Assembly (NCBI GenBank): GCA_003254905.1
Contig: QANU01104094.1
Location: 358,408 to 422,407, forward strand
Length of the DNA: 64,000 nt
Direction of reading: 5' to 3'
DNA from: Nissolia schottii
Lineage: Eukaryota > Streptophyta > Magnoliopsida > Fabales > Fabaceae
Position numbers and translations under genes: made by a program
Shown here: piece after piece, positions 21,501-33,500 of the stretch
Layout: each line of letters opens with the position of its first letter
Numbering within the stretch: position 1 is the first letter of the stretch
Notes under the pieces: model-generated
Databases searched by the model: none
The model's input: the letters and a program-made list of their open reading frames with translations, nothing else
Told to the model about the DNA's origin: nothing

Positions 21501-24500
21501 GGGAGGACAATATTACCTTCAACGTGAGCATACATACACTATATCAATTTTATATTCCAGCTGTTATTCGGTTTATCCAGTTTACTCAGTTATGCAGTTT
21601 ATTTAGTGTATGCAATTTATTCAGTTCCTTTCATATAATAATTTAATAGTTGCCTTAATTGCCACATGTTTCTTCAGTATGCATATATATGTATCTATAT
21701 GCCATCATATTATGTGTTGTATGTGCTAGTTAGGTGGTACCGAGGTACCCACCACTGAGTTGACAACTCACCCCTCGATCAAAACCATTTTCAGATTTGG
21801 CTGAGGCTAGTAAGGACAATCCCCTCATGGAGTAGGTGAGGATTCCAGATACCTGTGGTAAGCTCTGCTTCGTAGTGGGGACTACCGAGTAGTCACAGTC
21901 ATTCTCCAGACATTTAGGACAGGATCCATGATAGTTCATAGACTTTATTTTAGACATGATTATTTGTAAACTCATTCATATACAGTTCAATTATGTAAAC
22001 AATTTTTCAGTTATTAATAAATGAAATAACTAGTATTTATTTATTATTTAGCATTCATTGCATACTTAGTACGTCACGTCAGTGCTTTTGTAGGGTAGTA
22101 GCCCTACATGCGGTCACATCCTAAGTTGTGGCACGACAAATTTGCTTTATTCAATGGAGAAAATGGCTATTGGTGGATTCATTATGAATGGAAGTTTTGG
22201 AATACTAGAACACCAGAATCAGAAAGGTTTCTGGAGGTTGAAGAGGGATTAGCTGGTCGAGCTCGAACCTGACTGCACCATGGATGACCTTCGAGACATC
22301 ATTCATCCATCGTTATCAGCCAGATTTTAGATCTGTTCTACTAGCAATTATGCAAAATGAGGTTGTTGAGTAGGAAATTGAGTGAGTGATTCTAGCAGAA
22401 GCTCAAGAAGTTAAAATTATAGATCTGGCAAAAGCAGATGACCAATCAAAAATTCAACAACAAATCCAAATCTCAGAAATAGATAAAGAAGGAAAAGAGG
22501 AAAATATTGATCTATATTCAACAACAAATCTACAAAAATTCACATCAAATAACAAATTGAAATTCACAAATCTAGAACTAGAAAATGATTAAGTAAATCA
22601 GAAAATCAAAATAATTATAGAGGAAGCACTCTAAATCAAAGATCTAAGGTCAGATATTGGTATAGGAAAGGCTAGAAGCAGAGAGGATGAACAGTGGAAA
22701 CCACCGCCAAAGTCACCGGATTGGATCAAAGGCAACAGTGATCCAAGGCTATGTGATGGTGAAATTTATGTAAGATTTGAGTTTGAGAATAATGGAGGCA
22801 CATTGGCAATGAAAGTTGTGGGTCCACTGACGACGAATGCTGGCGGCGATGGCAAACGAAACCATAACGTCAAGGCCAGTGGTGGTCATGGAAAATCGGG
22901 CATTGATTGGGGAAAAGCAACCGATGGTAAGGAAGAGAGCATGGCAAAGGCTGGCTCCTTTCAAGCAGCAGGTTCACCATTTTCTGCCACAGAGAAGACA
23001 GCCACAATGGCAACCAAAGCCTATTCGCGAAGTAACTCAGGGTCACGGCAACGGGGTCCTCCTTGACGGTGATGATAGTATTTCATTGGGGATTTCGAAG
23101 AGTTTCGTCACTGGCAACAATAAGAGCATAACTTGTTACAGAACATGATCATGACGTTGTTTGGTGTGACAGTGAAAGAATGGAACACAAATGTTGGCGA
23201 GAAGTGGTGATGACCACAAGGGGTTGCAAACCCAACGAAAAGGAAAAGAAGAAAGCAACAACAAGAGCCTTTGTTTTAGAGGAGGAAAACACGGAGAGCG
23301 TTTGCGAGAAGCAATGGAGGCTATAAGTGGCAGCTTTTTTGGTTGTAACTGCGACTGGATCTTAAGCCTAGTAGAGTCGCGACAATTGTTGGGTATGGCC
23401 GCCAACTTATATTTGATTGTTGCGCCACTGAGTTGTTTAACAAGGAAAGCGGCAGCAACTGCTATCAACACAAAGAAAAAGGAGACAATTGTTGAAGCCT
23501 TGTTGACAATGGATGTTGCAACACCCCGCATTTTTGCTATTCTAAGCATTGACTTATAATACCGTCTGCTAAGTTTGCCATGTATTGTTATTCATGTATT
23601 AGTTGATTCATTCATGCTCTGTGAGTCATTTTTTTTATAATTATGTTTATTTTCATATTATTGTAAGGTGGAAACTAGAATAATTAGGTCACAGTCTAGC
23701 ATCAACTTGTTTGTTTGGCTTTCCATTTTTCAATCACCTTTCCCACTAGATAAACTTTTGAGCCAAAAAACCATAGAGGAGGTCTCAAGACTTCTTCTAT
23801 ACCTTGAGGAAGTATAAAGATTTATCACTTTCATTATTTTCCAATCCAAAAACCTTTTTTGACTCCCGAATAGGAGTTTCAGCTTAACAATCATGATTTT
23901 TCCCAAATGTTTCCAGAGTCTGTTTTTTCTTTGTCTAAAGCCTCCTGAGTCCAAGTTTGAGTGTCATACATACTCTTACCATGTTTTATATATACTTTAG
24001 TCTTGTTTAATTCCATAATAACCTTGTACAAGCAAAATGGTTACGTTTTAGTTCTCAACACACCTTAAATCACGCATCGGACCAACGCATGACACATCAC
24101 GACACCTGGCACCATGCATGGTGCCACATGTCACTACCACTTATCCTCCTTGAGACAAGTGTCTCAAAATACTCTCATTTCATGACAAGTTTCCCTGCCA
24201 TGCACAAGACCATTTCTTGAGTTTATAGTTTGTCAAATAAGTTGTCGGTAGGTCCCATTTGTCAACCAATAACCCCTTCAAACAAAAACTTATGCCTAAA
24301 GTCTCGAGGGGCGTCTTGGTATAAGTATCCATGTCATCTTAAGCCCATTAAATATATTTTTCCCAATTCAGAGTTGTCTCATAAAGTTATGATGTTACGG
24401 GAACCCGGGTAACGATTTGGACATTGGGTGTGGTCCTACGAGCTTGGACCCGATTTTATTTTTGTCTAAATTTAATTAAATGTTAAAGGTACCATTGGGA

Positions 24501-27500
24501 CTCAGTTTTATAGTGGTTGAATCATTTTTACTTTTATCTAATTTACCCTTAAATAGTTAAAACGGTAATGTCTTAGTGTCTAGAAGCACCCTGAATCATA
24601 TAAAAAAATTTACGCATGACACATCACACTGCCACCACGTGACACATGGCATGCTTTGCATGCCACATTTCATGCACCCAGCCCCCCATGCCACATGGCC
24701 ATATGACCATGCAAACAGATCCACTACTATTTATTACTTAGTTTTGCTTTCTTTCATTTTTTTCTAATCATAGAGAATGAATTCTCTAAAGCCACCAACA
24801 GAGCTAGACCAAGCCACTTGATCACCAACCTCCTCACACATATTCCCAAAGCATTTTGATTATCCCTGGAGGATGGTGAATCTTTTGTCTCCGAGAGAAT
24901 TCCTAAAGACAAATATTTCGGGACATAAGTATTATCATTTGTTCAATTTCCTTATCCTTCATCACCACCTCCAAGCCAGCATCACCACCTCCTTGAATGC
25001 CCACCACCATGGTTCCACTAACACCAACCACCATCAAGCACCATCATCCTTCCACCACCAAGCCAAGCCACGACATCACCACCAGCATCATGTTATCACC
25101 ACATGCATCACCATGGCCACCACCATGCATGTTCACCATCAAGCACCATACCGAGTGTCTCATCATCAATTTCATCTCGAATTCATCACCATCATGTTGT
25201 GGCTATTGTTTATGTGATATAGGTGGGTTTCTTGGGCTTGAGGTCACAAGAAAAAGCTGAGGTTAAAGCTAAAATTTTTGTTGTTTAAATTTTTGCAAGT
25301 TAAATTATCTCGGCTATGTTTGTATTATTGTGTGAACTTTGAGAGTTGAGGTTCAGTTGGTTTAGGCTTGTTTGTGAAAATTTGGCTTAAAAAAATATAA
25401 GTTAAAATATTGCAAGGAAAGTTTAGAAATTCTAAAATTTTAGGGACTTGCATTTTTGTTAGAACTGATTATGTGGGAGGAAAATTTTATCTTGAAAAAC
25501 TAACTCCATTTTTTAAATCTATGCAAAAAAATTGAGTGAGGATGTTAAGTTTTGAAAATTTGGAATCCCTTGTGAGTTTTTCAAGTAAATTGAGTTAAAA
25601 CAGTATTTTCAGGAAAGTAATGGCAAAATGGGAATTCTGGAAAATAGGGGTAGATTCTAGAAATTTTAACATGAAAAATAGAGACCCAAGACTATCAAGA
25701 ACATTAGGGTAGAGTTTTGAGCCCTTTTGTGTTGATAAATTAATTTTTAGAGAGAATTGAGGTTTTTTGGGTGAAAAGGACGAAAATGAAAATTTTGAGA
25801 CATAGGGATAATTCAGAAAATTTGAAAATTTGGGCAAGATCTGGGATTTTAGTTCGACAAAATCAAATATATGACCACCAACCCCCCCCCCCCAAGATGA
25901 GGCTTAGAGTTCTTTTTGATAAATTAAAACTGCCTCCGTGAGAGGTATGGATTTTTTGGGTAATCGGGTTAATTCTCATAAAACGGGGATTTGCGAAACT
26001 TGGGAATTAAGACTCCTATTGAAAAGAAAACAGGTTCGTTGCCTCGTGGATGGAGCCTTGTACTGACATAGACAAAAGGATAACATAGATCGAGGAGACA
26101 ACACTAGTACAGGCTACGTCACGAGGGTAAACGATAGAGGAGGATTAACTCACTAGAACCAAACCATAAACCACAATTCTTAGTCTCTAGTTGTGAGTAA
26201 GATGACTCATTTATATGTTTAACTCATTTTGTTTATATGCATGCCTGAGTATCTATTGGTATATATTATTGATGTTAGATTTATAATTGTTCTTGTATAC
26301 TTGCATAGAGTATGTTCGTATCGTGAGTTATTCACTAGATGAGACACTAAGTTATCCCCACCGGTTACTTACTGAGAATGCAAATTCTCATTCCCCACTC
26401 GCTTATGGTTCCAGGTTACCATGACAAACCGACAAGACATCCTCAAGGAGCATGTGTGCTGGCGAGTTCATATTTTGGCAGTACTAGGGGTGAAAAACAT
26501 CATTTTTGAGGTCCAAAGTTTCTGCAGGGTGTACTACTGTCGTAGTGAGTAGACAACTTAGTAACATTAGGCATTTTTGTACATGTTTCTTTTGTCGCAT
26601 GGGCCAGTAGGGTAGCTACTCCACAAGTTCCATGCATGGCTATATTTAATGTGTGTGTTCGTGTGTGTGTGTGTGTATGACATATGTAAACTTTGGGACC
26701 CCTTGATGTGTATATTTTATGATAATGAATGTATGTTTGAGCAGGATATTGAGGTGTTCTCTTAGTGTATTCCTTAATGTATCAGATTGCTCAATTAGTA
26801 TGATTTATAGTGTTACGAGTACGACTCACGTTTTCATGTTCAAGGATTTTTAAAGTGAGAAAAGTTGTAAATTGGTCCATATTTTCACAACTAAATATAT
26901 TTTCAAAAGTAAGTCTAAAAATAGCTAAGCCAAAAGGTAAATAGCTAGCTAGGATGTTACAAAAGTCAATAGTAGCAAGGGTGGGGGGATGGAGACTCGA
27001 TTGTTTACTGCATCTTGTTGTGTGTAATGAAGGGAGGAGGTGGCAGAAGCATCGCTAGGAGAGAAGGAGGAAGGAGCCTTGGTGGGGGCAGCCGACAGAA
27101 TGCTCTCCCTAGTGGTTTAGCTTTTGTTGCGGCGCTGGTGGTGATGGGGAAGGCAACTACTCAATTGATGGAGGAGGAAAGGATAAGGGAATAGGTTGTT
27201 TTGGTCTTCTGGGTCAATTACAACCCAGAATTTTTTTTAAGTTGGGCTAAGCCCAACTGTGCTTAAGAAAAATAATAAATTAAGAGATCTTTCCTGAATT
27301 GTATCAATGGTTTCCATTCAACTATGGATCAATTATTTTTGGCTCATGACAAAGGAATGTATTTTCTGAAATTAGTGAGACAATTGGATGAAGGAAGAAC
27401 ATTGAGCCAGAGGAAGATTGGCATGTTACACTTTAAGGACAAGGTCCATTTTATAGGGGTATGTAATTTAACGGACCTAAGTAAATAAAGACTCAAATAA

Positions 27501-30500
27501 TAATTGGACCAATTAGTACTCTCAAACTTAGTATAAATAAGGGTTAAAGTGGATCAAATGGGGTATGGAATATGATGATCTAATTCTCCCCTCCTTTTCT
27601 AGGCTCCCTCTCTCATCTGATTAGGGAAACATTTCTATTTCTATCTCTATCACTTTCCTATTGTGTAAGCTCCTTACCAAAGATACACAAAATTCCAAAA
27701 ACATACATATAGATTACATATTTTAGATTATACATTTCTATACATGTTACACTCAAGTACTCCAATAAGCTCATTTACAGCACTATGTGTTGCCGATCTG
27801 CCACAACCTCATTAACATTTGAAGTCATCATGACAGTTTCAATGTGAAAAATAAGTGAAAGCACTACAACACAATAATGGAAATAGGATCAATGGCTAAT
27901 GTCTCACATTTTACAACTTTAGAGATTAAAATGTTGATTTTTCTTTTTTTTTATTGCACATATTAAAGTGAGTTATGCGTACAATTTTAGGGAATAAGTT
28001 GAACATTATTTCTTAGCTATTAAGAATGCTCAAGACTCCCTAACAAGGAGAAGCATAAAAGAGTCTACATCTCTGAAGCTCAACAAACCCATATATAACA
28101 GCTAAGGCTAAGCCATGGAACATTAACTCATCGACAACTTTGTGATTGCATATAGATGCATGCATGCATGGTGCGTGGGAAGTACTTGTTCAATAATCTC
28201 TATCAAATGGTATTTATTGTATATTGAACATGAATGGGATCACGATACATCCAATTAATTAATGATAAAGGCAACTAACCTGGGCAATCAGTCCTGGGTT
28301 CTGCCCTGGTCTGGACAATGGCCTCAAAGGTGCCAGCCCATTCATCTCTCTTGGTTAGAAATGAAGGCAAATTAAAGAGCTTTTTCACTGTTGCTGGAAT
28401 GGATGAGTGTTCATACTCTGATGTTGGAAATGGTGACCCGTTTGGCCCATGAACAACTGCGTCACCATTCAGTTGTCAATAACTTGTACTCGTACAAACG
28501 GTTAGTAGACACTAAAATTGTGCTTTTTATTTGTTACATACACTAAAATTGTGTTTGCTATAATGGAAAAACTTCTGCATAATTTAGAAGGTTTTATTAT
28601 GCTTATGCACATGGTTTGATTGTGTTTATGTAATGCAAACATATTAACTTTTGTCTATTATCACTCTCATTCTGGAGCTCTTATTCTAGCATTTCTAAAA
28701 TACCCTTTATTAAAGTAATTTTTATCTTTTGTCTATTTATCACTCCACATTTCACTTTAATACTAATTAATACTATGTATAAAAATTAACTATTTTTAAT
28801 TGTTTTCAACATATTAAATGCCTAATTTCTATTAAGATCAATCAAAATATTTTGTGATAATATATGAGTTGGATAAATATAACTTTTTTATTTACACTAA
28901 CGTTTTTCAATTCAAAAAGCATTAAAAAAAAATCACTGAAAATGTCAGCCATTTCCACCAGCAAAGATATCAACCTATTGAAAGCTTTTCTTTTATAATC
29001 CAATATCATTTTAACTCGACCAAAATTAAATTGAAACTCTAATAGTTTCTTGAATTTTCGGAATTTCCTATATTGAATATAAATAACACAAATATAAAAT
29101 ATAGATAAGTTTGAATTGAATAAAAAAAATTCTTTAAAATGTTTAAGAATTTTCAATTAAAATAATTAACCCCATCTAGTAAAGGGTTTGGATAATATAT
29201 ACAAGATCTTAAGTTTAAATCTTATTAAATATAATTTTTGACGTACCATAAAAAAAGAAAAATCATTCTATTATTAACTATTTCTTTGAGTATTCTTGGA
29301 CTCATTATAGACTCGAAATATTTTCGTGCTCACAAATTTAAGAATAATATTATTTATATTTATTATTTATAGAACATAATGTCGACTACTTACCCATAGC
29401 TTTTTTTATTATTAAATAGAATTTTAATAGGACTTATACCCTATAAAAATTACATCTAATAATAAATGAGTTAAGAGTCAACAAAGTGTCTCATCAATAA
29501 TGAAAAAAATAACACGTGTAAACTTGGATAGTGGAGAGAAGGAGGTAGAGGATGTTTTTAAACCAAAAGTACTACCAGACAAGATGAGCCTTTCAGTCGG
29601 TTTCAGGATTTTAGATTTTTCACACATCTTTGCACCACCTAATAAACTAATATAATTTTCATTTGTCTTAATTTCACTAGCCTAAATTAATATCCTCTTA
29701 TTCTCAACACCAATAACATATTTCAACCAACTTTAACCCCGTTTTTGCCCTTGTCTAGGCCTATATGGGGAGCTATCATTTTCTATTACGAAAGTCACAT
29801 GTTAATCCTCCAAAGCTAGCTAGTACCAAAAGCGAGGTGAGATGCTAAGGGTCTCTCCTTTAATTAAATGTCAAGAGTTTGATTCTTGCTTTGGACATAG
29901 AGTATTGCAAGTGATTAGTTATTGATTTTTGCCGATACTCTAAAAGAAATAAATGAATAAATAAAAGCCAAAAGCTTAACCCACCTTCCCAGCCTTAATC
30001 AATTAAGTCACCATTCCATGATTTCCCTGCATTATTGCTCCTTTAGCTAGCGTTCAGCATGAACCAACTAATTTGCTTACACATTACGCAGATGCTTCGA
30101 GAATTAAATGTCGGTTTCTTGTGGGGTGTGATTTGTCACTTTTGACAATTTGAAGACCATGCATCACTCCAGAAAGCATATGGTCCCATTATGCACTGCT
30201 TCCCACTTTATGTTTATTGTCGGTTTACAAAAGTAGCGTGAAAATAAGACTGTTACGTGTGAACCTGTGAGTGGTGAATACTGCCGAACTTAAATCAGGT
30301 TAAGACCATGAAGCCACCATATGTGTTTAATTAAGCTAGATGAGGTACGCATGGACGTAATGGTGGTGAGAATATGATAATCTAATTTTTTATCTCTTGA
30401 GCAATAAATTCATAGCGGCAGGAATGGGCGAATGCCAAGATGATACAGCATAGAGAAAACCACGTGTGTATATATATAGTTACTGCTTGCTGGAAAGCAA

Positions 30501-33500
30501 TGAATGTGTCAAGAGAGTCACGGAAGCTTTGGTGCATAAAAAAATAAATCCAATAAAAAGGGGACGGGTCAAAAATTAAATAAATCCAAACAGGATAAGA
30601 TGTGAATTTGATGAGCACGTATCTTATTCAACCTATCTACTGCCAGCTGCATCGCAATGTGTTTATGCCTGCGTTTCCTGAGACGCCACCTTGCTGATAT
30701 GATTCCGTTGCAGTTTGGCAAGTGGCAGACTCACAACGTACCTTGTGCTGTTGCGTTCATTATTGAGGCTGAGGAAAAAAATTCAACCTTATTATTATTA
30801 TTGTTCTTTGATCTTAATTATGATTTTGGGGAAGAAAAGAGAGTGGAATATATGGTTAAATAGTGAGCTTTCTTTGTTTTGAGGAATTTCAAGGGATTTA
30901 TTCTTGCTTTATTGTCATTTGATTTGATATATTTTGTTCAATTTTTGGCTCATTTTTCTAAATTATAATGCGTTTTGTTGTTGTGAATGTGTGTGAAATG
31001 GATGGTGATTGTTCAAAGGTATTGATTTTTTTGATGGATGATGGTTATGGGGGGTGTGGTAGTGGTGGTGGGGTGAACGTGGGTGGTTGTGGGAGTATGG
31101 TGGAGGTGGCTATGGGTGTTGGGGGTAAGGGTGGTGGTTGGGTTAGTGGTGGAAGAAGAAGGGGATGGAGATTGAGGGGTAGGGGTAGGAGTAGGAGTAG
31201 GGGTAGGGGTGGGGCCGGGAGGAAGAAGAAAGGGGTAATTTGGAGATTTGATGGAATGTGTGGTAGTAGTTTAGAGATTTTAAGGGATGACAAGGAGAGA
31301 CAGGAGAGATAAGAGAGAAAATAGAGGGGTTAGCAGAGAGAAAATTAACGAATGGACCAACATGAAAAATGTTTAAAATTTTTAGAATTAACAAGGCATG
31401 TTATTTTTTTTTAGGAATTGACACTTTTTTTTTTTTACGCAACCAATAAAAAAAAAGTGGAAAAGAAATAAAAAGATTGTAATGTTTTATCGATATATTA
31501 TAGCTTCAAATTCGCAACAATTTATGACTCCTATATGTAAAACTTGTGCTCCTAACATCAACAACAAAACTAATATACAAATTAAAACAAAATTGCAATA
31601 AAATTGTAGAGAGAGAGAGTGAGTACTTACCGGTCCCCTTTTGAATCCAAGGTGAGATAGCAATTGTAGGAACCCTTACTCCCAACCTATCAAAGGTGAA
31701 GTTAAATGGTGGTGGCCCTACAATCCCATCAGGGCTTGGTACCCCACGCACGGGAGTAGGCACGTGGTCGAAGAACCCTCCATGCTCATCGTACGTGATC
31801 AAGAACAGGGTTTGGTTCCACTGCGGGCTCGCCCTCAGCGTCTCGTACACCTCCTTCACGAACATCTGTCCCTGGTATACGTCATGCGAAGGGTGGTCGT
31901 CATTGGCTGGTAACAGCTTAGTGTCCATGTATCGCTGCTCCACCACAACATAACCCGGCAACTTCCCTTGTTTTGCGTGCTGCTTAAATGACAGCTCATA
32001 CGGGTGGAATTTCAGCACGTACTTGAGCTTCCTTAGGTTCCTATAGAACAATGTCGCCGGAATATTCTGATAGTATATTCCGAAGTCGATTCCAGCGCCG
32101 TGGAGGTTGTCAAAAATTGTTTGTTGAGGGTAGCCTTTGGCGAGAAGCGACGCAACATTACTGGTGGCGCCATGGGAAGTCGCTGAGTGAACGTAGAGCC
32201 GGTTTGGCTGGGTTGAGGCCGGCACGGAGGCAAACCACCTAATACAAATATCTTGTTTCAAAGTAATGTTTGATACACAATTTTGATGATTAAAATCTTA
32301 TCTATCAAATTATACTAGTCAATCATAATTTAATTTAATAACTAAGTCTGGGAGGGAGGGTTTAATTTATTGGGGGAGAGAAAGGAAAGAAAGGAAAAAG
32401 GTCAAAAACACAAATTTAAAACTTTTAAGATCAATTAATTCTCCAAATTCTTTCCTTTTTTTTTTAATCTAAAATATAACTCACAAATACATCTTAAAAG
32501 ACAAAATAAATCAAATAATAATATAATGCATAAATTAAATTAACCTTAAATAATTATTATTATAGTTATTAGGTGTTATTGAAAATAAAATATAACTGAA
32601 AAAAATAATGTTCAATTCTTCTTTAATCTAACTAAATGACAAATAATCTTAAACAAAGTTTTAGATAAAAAGTAGCTAATAAAAGTGAACCAAATAAGTA
32701 AAAAATAAAATGTGATAATATATTTGTATGATATAAAATAAAATTATATTTGTATAAGTTACACTATATATATTATTTATTATTTTGTATTCTATATTAA
32801 TCATAAAACATATGGAGACAATATAAAAAATAAAACATTGAAAATATTTAGTATCTCAATATTACCTCAAATTGGTCAATCACAAAGAAAAGTATAAGCA
32901 CAGTTACTGTGAACTTGACTAACTTGGTGTGACTTAATAACATGCCATTTTATAAGAGTAGAGATCTTTTAACAAAATAAATTTATTTTCTTTTTCGTTA
33001 GATATATTTTATTCGAAAAGTAATAAGAAAGTATAGTCTAGTAGCGTCATCAGTGCTCACAATTTCGCTTATATAATACTAGAGGGGTGGTACCGTCGGG
33101 TATCAAAATTGAAAACTGTTCATGAGCAATTGCACATAACTGCAATCAGTGGATAACTAAAATGATTAAATTATTATGAAAGATAAACATGAGAATACAT
33201 GCGTGCAGAGGGGTAAATAATATTTTAATTATAAAGAATCACTCTTTTCATTCAAGTTTCCAAGTATTTTTCTTGGTTAATCTTTATACATGGTAGTGAT
33301 TTCTTGGTAGTGACTTCTTTTCATGGTGAATAATACATGTTATTTATCTAAATTATGTTAAAAATATTAAATTTTAGGTCTTAGTATATAGTATGTTTAC
33401 GATAATTGATTCGTACATTAATCAATTATTGTTTATAAGAAAAATAATAGAGTAATTAATGTGACTAATTTTTACATTTTGCATAGATAATTTTAACAAA

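Larger units (their letters stand above)
19640..27751 (+). mobile_element. LTR retrotransposon in NPC intron 3, itself invaded
   Basis: Direct repeats at 19640-19905 and 27462-27751 share the words AGTATAAATA, GGCTCCCTCTC, GATTAGGGAAACATTT and CCAAAGATACACAAAA in the same order, so they are the two LTRs of one element. The downstream copy starts TGTAATTTAACGG right after a short purine-rich TATAGGGGTA that follows pol-end-like codons, which puts the element on the plus strand, antisense to NPC. Between them, 22139-23516 and 26960-27461 look like decayed interior. Two further LTR-like blocks (20318-22138 and 23517-26959) appear inserted. The upstream LTR has lost about 25 bp, and flanking bases do not form a duplication, so the insertion is old. 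Confidence 0.68.

Noticed and set aside
24873-25217. Histidine-rich open frame
   Set aside because: It comes from CCACCATCA repeats in an LTR-like leader; the related unit near 60220 has the same composition without the frame.
30968-31394. Gly/Arg-rich and Pro/Leu-rich open frames on both strands
   Set aside because: Overlapping frames from a low-complexity G-rich intronic block, with no domain and no start context.
31696-31953. Plus-strand frame opposite NPC exon 2
   Set aside because: Antisense to a well-supported exon; no independent coding evidence.
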